DNA of 64,000 bases from JAJDXW01 sp965202895 (GTDB lineage: Bacteria > Pseudomonadota > Gammaproteobacteria > HK1), in the NCBI GenBank assembly GCA_965202895.1, contig OZ241901.1, positions 5,146,001 through 5,210,000 of the forward strand. The letters run 5' to 3'. A program made the translations under genes and the position numbers. Shown here piece by piece: positions 44,971-54,700 of this stretch. Under the pieces are notes generated by a model, which worked only from the letters and a program-made list of their open reading frames with translations, ran no database searches and was not told where the DNA came from. Each line of letters begins with the position of its first letter. Position 1 is the first letter of the stretch.

Positions 44971-45207
44971 TCAACGATCCCGGTCCTCGCGCAGGAGGGT
45001 GACGCTGTCGGTTTGAGGGCGGCCCTCGGTTTGGGCGCTGAGGCGCGCGGTGCGGTCGCGGAAGCCCGCCATCCGCGTTCGCCGCGAAACGTGCGCGGTC
45101 AGGACGTGACGGATCTCGCCTTCCAGGGACCGGTGGTTGGCCTTCGCTTGCGCCTTGAGGGAGGCCACCACTTCGTCGTCGATGTTGCGTACGGTTACGT
45201 CGGCCAT
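44971..45207 (-). CDS. FitA-type ribbon-helix-helix antitoxin, orphan
   Basis: This 78-residue protein starts MADVTVRNIDDEVVASLKAQ, followed by NHRSLEGEIRHVLTAHV, the ribbon-helix-helix DNA-binding unit of FitA/VapB-like antitoxins. These normally overlap a downstream PIN-domain ribonuclease gene that they neutralise and co-repress. Here the downstream sequence is instead the DUF1156 fossil, so the toxin is absent. It may persist as a regulator or as protection against a related toxin elsewhere in the genome. Confidence 0.8.
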   Translation of the reverse strand: MADVTVRNIDDEVVASLKAQAKANHRSLEGEIRHVLTAHVSRRTRMAGFRDRTARLSAQTEGRPQTDSVTLLREDRDR

Positions 45208-45387
45208 GGCCCGATGCCCTGCGAATCGAGGTCATTATGCTTGCAGATCGCCGGCAATGCCTCGCGGCGCCCCCGATGGAGGGCGCCCGGCCCGGAACCG
45301 GCGCCGGCACGCAAGGACCGCGGACGGGTGGGACACGCTCATGAAGCCCGGCCCCGTCGGGGCGCCGGCCGGCCCCGGGCTCCTGCT

Positions 45388-46644
45388 TCATCCAGCCCCC
45401 TCCCCGGCCTTGCCTTCGAGGTAGTCCAGCACGCTCCGCTGGAAGTGCGTCACCGGCGATTCCGCGCCCGGCCCTTCCGCCATCGGCCCCACCCGGTACT
45501 TCGAGGAGTGCAGGTTGCGCTGGATCTTCTCGCAGATCCACATGTCCTCCAGTTGGAAGTCGCCGGAATCCAAGGGATGCTTGTCGAGGTCGGCAAGTCG
45601 CACGATGCGACCGCCGCCCGGCGGCGGCGGCGTCCTGCCGCGGCGCTTCGCCGGCCCGTTCCGCCGCGCCGCGCGAACCACGTCGCGCACCGCCCGCGGG
45701 ACCCGGAGCCCTTTCCAGCCGCCGGCCGGCGCCCAATCGAGCGTGCGCATGAGCGTGTGCTCGGGGCCCTCGGGCTCCAGGACGGAGACGCTGAACCCCC
45801 ACGGGCTCGGCGTGTAGATGGTGAGCGGAAACAGCATCACGACGCCGGGATAGTGCGGCGTTTCATGCCCGGGGAGCCGCGCCGCCCGGTAGCCGTCGGC
45901 CAGCTCGGTGGCGAGGACGCTGGACGCCTGCGGCGGGCCCTCGCGTTCCGTCGAGTACCACACGGCATGCCGTCCGACCGGCCGCCAGAGGTTCCGGTCC
46001 GGGAGCAGCTTGCCCAGCGTGGCGGCGTGCAGATATCCCAGGTGGTAGCCGTCCACCGCGTTCTCGTAGAAGACCTTCCAGTTGCAGCGCATCTCGTAGC
46101 GCGTTTCGCCGGCGAAGCGCAGGCTGCCGCCGCCCGGGTCGTGCGGCCAGAGGTGGGCGTCCAGCCCCGCGACCCAGCGCTCGAACGGCTCCGGCGGCTG
46201 GGGTTGCGGGTTGACGTAGACCATGCCGTGGTGGACCCCGACCGCTGCCGGGTGCAGCGCCAGCGATTCGCGCCGCACCTCACCGAAACACGCCTGCTCG
46301 TTCGGCACGCCGCGCAGCCCGCCGTCGAGCGCGTAGGTCCAGCGGTGGTAAGGGCAGCGGATGGCGGAGCCCACGTTGCCGCGGTCTTCGACGACCTCGC
46401 AGCCGCGGTGGCGGCAGAGGTTGTGGAAGGCTCGCAGCGCGCCCTGCGCGTCGCGCACCACGAACAGCGAGTGGCCCGGCATCCGGCAGGTGATGAAGTC
46501 CCCCGCTTCCCCGAGGTGCGCGGCAAGGCCCGCCCAGACCCAGGCGCGGTCGAACAGCGCGGACCGTTCCCGGTCGTGCCACGCGGGGTCGAAATAGGCC
46601 TCGCGCGGCAATAGCTGCCGCGGCGGCTCGAATTCAGCGTTCAT
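45388..46644 (-). CDS. Rieske non-heme iron oxygenase, alpha subunit
   Basis: This 418-residue protein holds a Rieske [2Fe-2S] site at C77, H79, C97 and H100 (CRHRGC and CPYHRW). A catalytic iron-binding region follows in NWKVFYENAVDGYHLGYLHA, the D-x2-H-x4-H pattern. Such enzymes hydroxylate aromatic rings, quaternary amines or other small molecules using electrons from a reductase, none of which is nearby. Its ATG shares four bases with the stop of the nuclease-like gene upstream (46641-46644), so it is translated from the same mRNA as a DNA methylase and nuclease. That is unusual for a catabolic enzyme. Near residues 320-335 there is an Arg/Pro/Gly-rich insert (AKRRGRTPPPPGGGR). Confidence 0.88.
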   Translation of the reverse strand: MNAEFEPPRQLLPREAYFDPAWHDRERSALFDRAWVWAGLAAHLGEAGDFITCRMPGHSLFVVRDAQGALRAFHNLCRHRGCEVVEDRGNVGSAIRCPYHRWTYALDGGLRGVPNEQACFGEVRRESLALHPAAVGVHHGMVYVNPQPQPPEPFERWVAGLDAHLWPHDPGGGSLRFAGETRYEMRCNWKVFYENAVDGYHLGYLHAATLGKLLPDRNLWRPVGRHAVWYSTEREGPPQASSVLATELADGYRAARLPGHETPHYPGVVMLFPLTIYTPSPWGFSVSVLEPEGPEHTLMRTLDWAPAGGWKGLRVPRAVRDVVRAARRNGPAKRRGRTPPPPGGGRIVRLADLDKHPLDSGDFQLEDMWICEKIQRNLHSSKYRVGPMAEGPGAESPVTHFQRSVLDYLEGKAGEGAG

Positions 46645-47504
46645 GCCGGCCTCCGGGTCCGTGCAGCAGCGTGCGGACGGCCGGTGCGCCGGCGTCCGCC
46701 GGCAGCGGTCCCTCCGGCTTCAGGCGCTCCTCCGCCAGAAGCTGCCTGGAAGGAACGCAGGTCTGCACCGCCCGGCATCGGACACGGCAACGCCGCCGCT
46801 CCGGCCCCGGCGGGGGCGGCGCCTGCCGCAGCGGCCCCGTGCCGCGCGGGGCCGCATTCTTCGCCTCTCCCGCCCTCCGCATCGGGGCCGTCGCGGCCGT
46901 TCACGAATGGCAGCAACGCATGAAGGATCTCGATCGACCTTCCTCCCGATACGTGATCCGTGGCGAAGCGCTGGAGCTGGCCGACGGAAGCCTGTGCGCG
47001 AAGGTCGCCTTGCAGCCCCAGCACCGCCCTGCTCCCCGTCATCGCCGCGCGAATACGCTCACGGGCGAAGTTCAGGTCGCCGTCCATGACGTAGCCCATC
47101 ATGCAGCCGACCGGCAGGCCTTCGGCGTACTTCTCCGTGACGAAGCGCATCATGCCGTCCTCTCCGACGTAGGCGCCCGCCTGCGAACGCCTCGCGCCGT
47201 CCGCGCCCGTCACGTTGAGCCGCTTGCATTCATAGGCGAGATATGCGGCTCGGTCGTGACCGACAATCACGGCGATATCGACACGCGATGCTCCGGTGAG
47301 CGGGCCGCGGGAAGAACGTGCAAATGGGTGGAACTGGTACTCGCAATAGAACCCCTCTCTTGCCTCGGCGTCCCTGGAGAGACGGTCGACCAACGCCACC
47401 GTGATCCTGTCTTCGCACGAAGAACGCGGCAGGTGGGCAATCGACCGCCGCCAGACCCGTGCGACGCAGCAAAGGAACTTCCGATCGATGATGCGGAACC
47501 TCAT
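46641..47504 (-). CDS. PD-(D/E)xK nuclease-like protein paired with the adenine methylase
   Basis: This 287-residue protein begins MRFRIIDRKFLCCVARVWRR, with GGAG upstream of ATG 47504; ATG 47534 is an alternative. The active-site pattern is visible as RVDIAVIVGHDRAAYLAYEC followed by KRL, giving D...ExK spacing typical of restriction-type nucleases. It lies 32 bases after the methylase stop, so I infer that it is the cognate restriction enzyme. The last 90 or so residues are Ala/Gly/Pro/Arg-rich and look disordered, perhaps because the frame continues into sequence remodelled when the Rieske gene arrived. Confidence 0.65.
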   Translation of the reverse strand: MRFRIIDRKFLCCVARVWRRSIAHLPRSSCEDRITVALVDRLSRDAEAREGFYCEYQFHPFARSSRGPLTGASRVDIAVIVGHDRAAYLAYECKRLNVTGADGARRSQAGAYVGEDGMMRFVTEKYAEGLPVGCMMGYVMDGDLNFARERIRAAMTGSRAVLGLQGDLRAQASVGQLQRFATDHVSGGRSIEILHALLPFVNGRDGPDAEGGRGEECGPARHGAAAAGAAPAGAGAAALPCPMPGGADLRSFQAASGGGAPEAGGTAAGGRRRTGRPHAAARTRRPA

Positions 47505-47536
47505 CCCCCAGCTCCGCCTTTCCCCGGACACCATCG

Positions 47537-50500
47537 CTAGCCGATTCCCCGCCGGGATTCCTCGATGTCGACCACCACCTGCTCCGCGTCATCCTTCGCC
47601 GCGGCGCGCATCCAGAAGCGCAGGCTGTTCGGCTTGACCATGTACATGTCGTCGCCCGCATACATCCGCAGGTTGGAAACCTGGTGGATGTTTCCGGGAA
47701 GCTCGGTGTTGGACTCCCGCGCGACGTCCGCCAGCAGCGCGCCGATTTCGTTCGGTTCTTCCTTGTATTCGGCCCAATCCCGCGTTGAGCAAAGGCGGAG
47801 TCGCAGAACGGTCAGGTCGTGGTTGCTGGCGACGAGGGCCACGCTGACCCGGCTATCCGCCTCCGTCCAATCGTCCAGGGAGGAAGTCAGAACCTGCGCG
47901 TACCCTCGCCGCTGCTCGTCGGAGGGCCGCTCCCAGATTCTCGGAAACGCCGATGGTCGGGGTTGAAGGGCAGGAACGACGTACTCCCACGTCTCCTCGA
48001 CGACGAGGATCTCCCGTTCCGTCAGGGCGAAGTAATCACAGGCAAGCCGATCCACCTCGTCCAGCATCCGGTCCATCCGGTTCGGCGGCTGCATGGGAAC
48101 ATCCAGCTTCCCGGAGGCACCGTCGATCAGGGCAATCAGCCCCTTGGCGGCATTCTGCGACCTCTGCGCCTCGGGCGTGTCTTCCGGTGCGGGGAACGGC
48201 AGGTCGAGCAACTGATCCTGATGAACTTTCGGACGTTCGCTGCCGATTGACGAAGTGCTGTGAAATGCGAACCAGAACAACAGTTTGCTGTTCAGGAGGG
48301 CAGCGAGGAACTTGGCGCTCTCCCGGTCGGCATCGGGGACGGATATTGCCTGGATGGCGTCTTGAAAGGTGAAGGGCGTCTCCGAGTAGGCGGCCTTCAG
48401 CCTTTGGTTTCCGACTCCTTGGGGAATCAATACCCGTGGCCCGTCGAACCCCTTCTCGAAACCGCGCCGTCGGACCGCTCCGTCATGGCGCAGAACGAGC
48501 GCCGCCGGATCGGGAGCGAAAAGGCGGAACGATTTCGCCGGCAGAAACGGCATCGTCGCCACGGCTTCGCTTCCGGTCCGTCCGTAGCTCGCATCCTCCA
48601 GGCGGTCTTCCGGTACGGGCTGGAACCCCTGGCCGATCACCCACGTCCGTTCAGGGTCGTTGCCTGGTGCAATGTTCGATTGCCGGTGTTGCGCGACCTT
48701 GGCGCGCAGCCGAGGATAAGTGGAAAGGTATCGGAACAGCTTGATCTCCGGGCCGGTCATCCACATCCGCTTGTTGAACTCGAGCGGATCCCTCTCGACC
48801 ATCGCCGTGTTCAGCTGCTTCTTGTCGACTTCGTTGATGCTCACGAGGCGCGTGGCGCCGGAGCTCGGGCTTGCCTTGGGCGCCCAATAGTCGAATTCGT
48901 GGGGCGCAGCGTCCGGATTGAGGCCGGCGATGAAGAGGGCCGCGGGTTGCACGGCCGCACTGAAGAGCTGGAAACGAAGATCCGCGTAGTTGACGATGCG
49001 GCGTACCCGAGCGCTCCGAAAAAGCAGGCTTCTTGCTTCCCGGGCCTTCTTCGAGTGGGTGTGGAGGAAGCTCATCGCGGGAAGCAGGAATGCGATCCCG
49101 CCCCCCTTCTTCAGGTGCCGGAGCGCCTTCCAGAAAAATCCCCATGCGGCCTGCTTGTTCGGCGCCGGGAGACCGTGCCGTTCGCACCATCCGGCCGAGG
49201 CCGCGTCGCTGCTTCGCCACGGCGGATTGCCGATCACCACGTCGTATTCGGGGTTTGCTTCCATGCGGAAGAAATCCGCTTCGCGCAGGGTCGCGCCCCA
49301 CAGCTGGGGCAGCAGATTGCCGCGTCTCATCAGCATACGGATATCGGGAGGGCGGACCTCCTCCAACAGGGCGACATAGAGGGAGAACGCCGCCACGCGC
49401 ACCGCGCTGGCGTCGATGTCCCATCCGTATAGCCGGTCGAGGAGGCCGCGCAAGCTGTCCCAACGGATGCTCTGCTTCGCCTTGCCAGCTCGCCACTGCT
49501 CGCAGAGGCGCTTGAACAGGCATACCAGGAAAATGCCCGAGCCGCAGGCCGGATCGAGGAATGTAGCCTTCGTCCTGATGCGCGGGTCGAGAACCTCGGG
49601 GTCGTCCCAGATCTGGGAGACGATGCTGCTCGCCAGATGCATCGGGGTGTGGAACTGGCCCCTGCGCGCCTGATCCTGCTCGCTCAGGAAACGGTCGTAC
49701 ACGGCGCTGATCAGCTCCACCGGGATGAATGCGAAGTCGTAGCCCCAGAGGCGGAGCTGGCCGCCGGCGCGGTGCATTTCTTCCTTGCCGGAGCGGAAGC
49801 GGGCGAGGATCTCCAGGTAGCGCCGTTGGAGCCGGGGGCCGACGTCGCCGAAGGAGCACGGCTTCACGAAGAGGTCGCCGTTGAAATCTCGGTTGAGAGC
49901 GCGGAACAAGGCATGGAAAGCGGCGACTTTTTCGGATTCCAGAATATCGGAGAATTTGGAGAATGCACCGTCCGTGGCTTCTTCAACGTAGGCGTCCGAG
50001 ATGATACCGCGGTCTTCCAGGTACGCGATGAACATCGTCTGCATCAGCAGGGCTTGTGATGCGTCCTGTGTCAGCCCGGTCTTCCGAAGCCGGCTGTCCG
50101 TCTCCTTGAGGTTGTTGAGCAACACGCCGTCGATGCGCTTCTTGAAGTTGAACTTGCCTTCGTTCTCCCTCCAATACCTGCCCGATTCGATGCCGTGGAT
50201 CAGGTTGCGAACCACAAGGGCGTTCTGGATTCGATCAAGGGTCTGGACGAGGCAGTGTTCATCGAACGCCTTGCTCTCCCGGTTGGCCGGGAAGCCGGCC
50301 AGGGAGTAGATCCGGATCGTGGGGCCGCGAACGACGGCGAGGACGCTGGCCAGACCCTGGTTCCAAAGGTTGGAGTGCAGGCGGGCGATCCGGTCTCCCT
50401 CGTCTTCGGCCTCGAAGAAAACGGCGGTCGGCACGTCCTGGACGCAGAACACGGCCGATGCGCCGAGTTCGTGCAGGGTGGTTCGCAGGGGGCCGGCGTA

Positions 50501-50614
50501 GCAGGTGTCGCCGATTTCGCCCGCGTTCTCGTAGAGATCCGGGGGGCGGCGCGCGGACAGGCCGAGACTCTCCTTCCAGTCCGGCCAGTCTTGTGCAAGC
50601 GATTGTGCGGGCAT
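47537..50614 (-). CDS. N6-adenine DNA methylase with target recognition region (Eco57I/type IIG-like)
   Basis: This protein has about 1025 residues. FLDPACGSGIFLVCLFKRLC is the S-adenosylmethionine motif and YDVVIGNPPW the NPPW catalytic motif of gamma-class adenine methylases. The C-terminal half, with LIPQGVGNQRLKAAYSE and AALLNSKLLFWFAFH, is typical of the target recognition part. No nuclease motif is seen in the N-terminal 300 residues, consistent with a separate nuclease gene next door. I used ATG 50614; ATG 50650 or TTG 50671 overlapping the DUF3780 stop are also possible. With the following gene it appears to be a self-contained restriction-modification unit between core genes of the DUF499/DUF1156 system. 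Confidence 0.85.
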   Translation of the reverse strand: MPAQSLAQDWPDWKESLGLSARRPPDLYENAGEIGDTCYAGPLRTTLHELGASAVFCVQDVPTAVFFEAEDEGDRIARLHSNLWNQGLASVLAVVRGPTIRIYSLAGFPANRESKAFDEHCLVQTLDRIQNALVVRNLIHGIESGRYWRENEGKFNFKKRIDGVLLNNLKETDSRLRKTGLTQDASQALLMQTMFIAYLEDRGIISDAYVEEATDGAFSKFSDILESEKVAAFHALFRALNRDFNGDLFVKPCSFGDVGPRLQRRYLEILARFRSGKEEMHRAGGQLRLWGYDFAFIPVELISAVYDRFLSEQDQARRGQFHTPMHLASSIVSQIWDDPEVLDPRIRTKATFLDPACGSGIFLVCLFKRLCEQWRAGKAKQSIRWDSLRGLLDRLYGWDIDASAVRVAAFSLYVALLEEVRPPDIRMLMRRGNLLPQLWGATLREADFFRMEANPEYDVVIGNPPWRSSDAASAGWCERHGLPAPNKQAAWGFFWKALRHLKKGGGIAFLLPAMSFLHTHSKKAREARSLLFRSARVRRIVNYADLRFQLFSAAVQPAALFIAGLNPDAAPHEFDYWAPKASPSSGATRLVSINEVDKKQLNTAMVERDPLEFNKRMWMTGPEIKLFRYLSTYPRLRAKVAQHRQSNIAPGNDPERTWVIGQGFQPVPEDRLEDASYGRTGSEAVATMPFLPAKSFRLFAPDPAALVLRHDGAVRRRGFEKGFDGPRVLIPQGVGNQRLKAAYSETPFTFQDAIQAISVPDADRESAKFLAALLNSKLLFWFAFHSTSSIGSERPKVHQDQLLDLPFPAPEDTPEAQRSQNAAKGLIALIDGASGKLDVPMQPPNRMDRMLDEVDRLACDYFALTEREILVVEETWEYVVPALQPRPSAFPRIWERPSDEQRRGYAQVLTSSLDDWTEADSRVSVALVASNHDLTVLRLRLCSTRDWAEYKEEPNEIGALLADVARESNTELPGNIHQVSNLRMYAGDDMYMVKPNSLRFWMRAAAKDDAEQVVVDIEESRRGIG

Positions 50615-50667
50615 GGTTGCCGTCTCGGTCCGGGGCGGGGCGGCGGGCATGGAATCCGGCCGGGTCG

Positions 50668-51489
50668 TCAAGCGCCGCCGCGGCCCGCGGCGGCGGCCGT
50701 GTGCCGCATGGCGCCGTTTTCTTCGCCGGGTTCAGCGGACCGGCGGTGTGCGGCGACGGCCTTACCCGGCGGCGCAGGGGCCTCCTGGCTCCGGCCTCCG
50801 TCCCGGTGCGGCGGACGGCTGCTCGTGGCCGCCCTTGGAGAGGGTGCGGGCGAGGGTGCGGCGGCGTCCTCCCGGCCCCGACCCCCCTTCCGGCGCGGGG
50901 GCTCCGAACGCTCCTCTTCCCCCGCCACCAGCCGGAAGATCTCGCTCTGCCGCTCCTGGCGGTCGCCGGTCACCGGGTTCTCGGTCAGCGCGAAGCGCAC
51001 CGCCTTGCGCCAGCCCTTGTTCCGGCCGTGCAGGGCGTGGCCGGTGGCGGCGTTGGTCATGGTGAACAGCCACCATCGCTCCTCCGGCGCGAGCCCCAGC
51101 CAGTTCCTGATCGCGGCGGGGATGAGCGCCGGATCGGCGTCTTCCACCGCCCACGCGAGGAGGGTCAGCTCCTTGCCCAGCAGGCGGGTGACGGGGGTGT
51201 CGCCCCGCTTCCAGCGCCCCGGCGGCAGGCCCTGCTTCCTGAGCCGGCGGTTGAATTCGACCCGCGCCTCGTCGGCGATCGGGGTCCACTTGGCGCGGGG
51301 GAGGGCCACGCGAAGCTTAACGTCCTGTGCGCCCATCCCGAGGGAGGGCGGCGCATGGCCGGCCTTCGGGTCGAAGCTCACGTGCTCGGCGACGAGCACG
51401 TCCCCGCGGCTGCCTCCGGGGACGGTGACCACGAAGTGGTGCTCCGATTCCTCGGGCCGGAAGCCGAACCCCTGCGGCTTGGCGCCCAT
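50668..51489 (-). CDS. DUF3780 protein of the restriction-like anti-phage system
   Basis: This 273-residue protein starts MGAKPQGFGFRPEESEHHFV, followed by SRGDVLVAEHVSFDPKA, RVALPRAKWTPIADEARVEF, RWKRGDTPVTRLLGKELTLL and PEERWWLFTMTNAATGHALH, which I recognise as DUF3780, named anti-phage-associated because it accompanies DUF499 and DUF1156 genes. Its biochemical role is unknown. The last 70 residues are an Arg/Pro/Ala-rich tail. It is 219 bases downstream of DUF499, a gap that contains half of a composite palindromic repeat (51630-51665). The methylase gene starts within or just after its stop. Confidence 0.85.
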   Translation of the reverse strand: MGAKPQGFGFRPEESEHHFVVTVPGGSRGDVLVAEHVSFDPKAGHAPPSLGMGAQDVKLRVALPRAKWTPIADEARVEFNRRLRKQGLPPGRWKRGDTPVTRLLGKELTLLAWAVEDADPALIPAAIRNWLGLAPEERWWLFTMTNAATGHALHGRNKGWRKAVRFALTENPVTGDRQERQSEIFRLVAGEEERSEPPRRKGGRGREDAAAPSPAPSPRAATSSRPPHRDGGRSQEAPAPPGKAVAAHRRSAEPGEENGAMRHTAAAAGRGGA

Positions 51490-51708
51490 GCCTCGCTCAC
51501 CCGCCTCCCGCCGGGGATGCTCGATCGATGATTCCCGGGTCCGTGGAATCTTCGGCAAGGTGGCGACGCATGGTTCGCCGACGGGCGGTCGATTCCGGTT
51601 TCCGTCCGTATTGCCATCCGGCGGGCCTCCGGCCCGCATGCGGGCGGGACGCCCGCGTTCCCAGGAGGGCCGGGGAAGCATGGCGGCCGGAGCAGGGGGG
51701 CGGGGCGC

Positions 51709-54700
51709 TCATTGCTCCAGGTCGTCGCGCCGGTAGTCCGCCCTGATCTCCGCGGCGTGGTCGAGGAAGCGTTGCCCCGTCGCGTAGCGGATGCGCCCCG
51801 CCTCGATGGAGACCTCGCCGTCGGCGACGATCTCGCGCAGGGCTTCGACCGCCCGCTCGATGCCGGCGGCGTCCAGGGCGAGGTCTTCGGAGAAGTTGAT
51901 CTCGCTCCACGTCCCGCGGCCCTCCGCCTGGACGTAGATGCGCAGGCCGCCCGCCGATCCCTCGTGCTTCTTCAGGCGGGCGATGAAGCCGTAGGCGGTG
52001 CGGGTGGTCTCGAACCGGAAGCCGCCGGGGCGCGCCCACGTCGCCGGCTTGGTCCTGTCGATGGGCCGCTCGACGGGCTTGTCGGCGATCTCGCGCCGAT
52101 GCACCTCGGACACGATGCCGTCCTTCGCTGCGACCGCGAGGATCAGGCGAGTACCGGCCGGGACCGCGAAAGGCTCGGTGTAGGCGCCGCCCGCCACTGC
52201 GGGGTCGGAGCCGTCGGTGGTGTAGCGGATCGGCACGGTCGGCGGCGCGGCGCGGATCTCGACCATGCGCTCGCCGCTCCCGGCTTCCAACCTGTCGGGG
52301 CGGGCCTCGGCCTCCGGCATATCAGAGCGAGCCCCGGCTTCCGGCATACCAAAGCCGCCCTCGGTTTCCGGCATACCAGGGCCGCCCCCGGCTTCCGGCA
52401 TACCGGGGCGGGCCTCGGCCTCCCGCATACCAGAGCCATCCCCGGCTTCCGGCGTACCGGGGCCGTCCCCGGCTTCCGGCCCGCCGGGGCGGGCGTCCAC
52501 GTACTCGCGCGACTTCAGGGTGATGCGGTTCGACCACTCCACGGGCTCGCCGGTGTCGTGCCCGCCGGTGGAGTCCACGGCGAGGAACGAGACCTTGAGG
52601 TCGGCCGTCTCGAAGTCGCGCCCGTCGAGCTTCATCGAGGCCGGCGTGGCCTTGCCGCCGACCTCCGCGTACAGGGTGTCCCCGTGGACCGGCGACAGGC
52701 GCAGCCTGGCCACCCCCGTGTCGTCGTCCCGGTGCAGCTCCCGGACGCGGACGGTGGTCGCGGGTTTCGGGAACGGTCCCTTGTTGACGTAGCTCCCTTC
52801 CTCGCGCCAGACGTCCTTGTGGAAGCAGTCCGCCTTGATCCGGTCGAGGGCGTCGGGACGGTGCCACTGCCACCCCGGAGCGGTCGAGGCCCGGCGCCGG
52901 ATCTCCGTCCACAGCATCGAGCGCTGGGTGAAGAGCCTCGCCTCCACCTTCTTGCGGAAGGTCTCGCTCGCGACATCCGTGGTGTACTTCTGCCGGTCCG
53001 CGAGCGCCGCCACCACCTGCTCCTCGCCATCGTAGCGGTTCTCCTTGAACTCCATGAGGAAGTCCACCTTCGCGAGCCGATCCCGGGTGGGGTAGTACAA
53101 GGTGGTGAAGGTCTCGCGGACGGCGCTGTGGAACTGGGCGAGGAAGCGGGGCAGGAGCCGGTCGCGCGCCTGCTGCATCTGCGGGTCCCCGTCGGACACG
53201 CCCTCCTCGTGCATCTCGCCGATGATCTGGCGGATCGCCTTGAGCTCACGCGCGCGCTCCAGGAGCGAATCGAAGGCGCGCTGCCCGGTCAGGAAGCAGA
53301 TGCGGTTCCGGTAGGTGAGCTGCTCGTACAGCGTGGCGAGGTCCGGATGCAGGCCGGCCGGGTGCGGCTCGGCCACCACCAGGGTCACCCGCTCGGGGTG
53401 GACGTCGATCCCGTCCACCGCCGGGAGCGGTTGCAGGCGCTGGTAGCACGCGCCCTCGGCCGGCTCGAAGATCTCCGTCAGCCGCTCCTTGAGCTCCTTC
53501 GTGGCTTGGTCGCGGACGTAGGCGCCCGCGGTGGTGGTCACGCGGGCGATGAGGTTCTGCACGTTGCGCAGGTGCAGGCGCCCGTCGTTCGTCGCGTGCA
53601 GGTACCACGCGGCGGTCACGAGGCGCGCGACGACCTCGTTCTGCAACCTGGAGACGTCGCGCCCCGGCGCGCACAGGTGGGCCACGATCTCGGGGACGGT
53701 GAGCCCCTTGACCGCGTTCGGGACGTTGGCGAGGGAGGCGACGAGGAGCAGCCGCATCACGTCCTGCGCGTCCTCGCTCCCGCTCCCGCTCCCACCCCGG
53801 CCTCCGCCTCCGCCTCCGCCCCGGCCTCCGCCGAGGTTCGCGTCGATGGTCTCGGCGACCGCGTTGCCGCTCGAGGCGACGTCGTGGGCGATGGCGTTCT
53901 CCAGGGTCGGGTTGATCTGGTTGATCTCGGTCAGGGTCTCGCGGCTTCCGGGATCGAGGTCGTGGGCGGCGATGAGGTACGGGTCGTGGCCGGTGGCCCA
54001 GATCCGGGAGACGACGATCCGCATCAGCCGGATCAGGCCGCGGGTCTGCTGGAAGCCCTGGTTCTCGCGAAAGCGGCCGTAGAGGTCGCGGAGGGCGGGA
54101 TGGAAGGGGTAGGACCCCGCCACCTGGCGGGCGAACTGCTCGGGCGAGGCGTTCGTCACGTCCATCTGCTTCGCCTCGCGCACCGCGCTCGCGTACCCCT
54201 GCGCGACCTCGCCGATCTCCGCCTCGTCCGGCAGGGTCTCGAAGATGCGCTTGCGCAGGATCCGGTAGAACTCGTCCGTGTTCATGCGGACGGGCTCCAG
54301 GTTCATCGCGGCGCGGCCGGTCTCGGCTTCGAGGTCGTCGAGCGCGGATCCGATCCGCGCCGCCCCCGCGCCGTAGGACGCCTTGAGGTCGGAGATCACC
54401 AGGCAGACGTTGCGCAGCTCGTCCCGCCCGACCGCGACCAGGAGGTTCGACAGCGCGGTGGTGGTGACCGTGGAGAGGTCCGAGTTGCCGATGCTCTTCG
54501 AGGCCGCGTTGACGAAGTAGGGCGGCAGCTCGTCCAGCATGATGACCAGCGGATCGCCCCGGAGGAGGTTTACCCACGCGGTCTGGCCCGGCGCGGCCAG
54601 CGGCGCGTAGTAGTCGTTGAACTGCTCCTTCCGGCCGAGCTGCCCGGCGACGGCGCCCCAGATGCCGAGCGGGGCGTCGCTCTCGCGCCCGGAGAAGGCG

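Noticed and set aside
45341..45381. GCCCGGCCCCG...CGGCCCCGGGC considered as a terminator after the Rieske gene
   Set aside because: The arms mismatch in the middle and there is no T-run, so I did not call it.
52285..52495. Regular repeats considered as a CRISPR array
   Set aside because: Units are directly adjacent at 27 bp with no unique spacers, lie in the DUF499 reading frame, and no cas gene is present.
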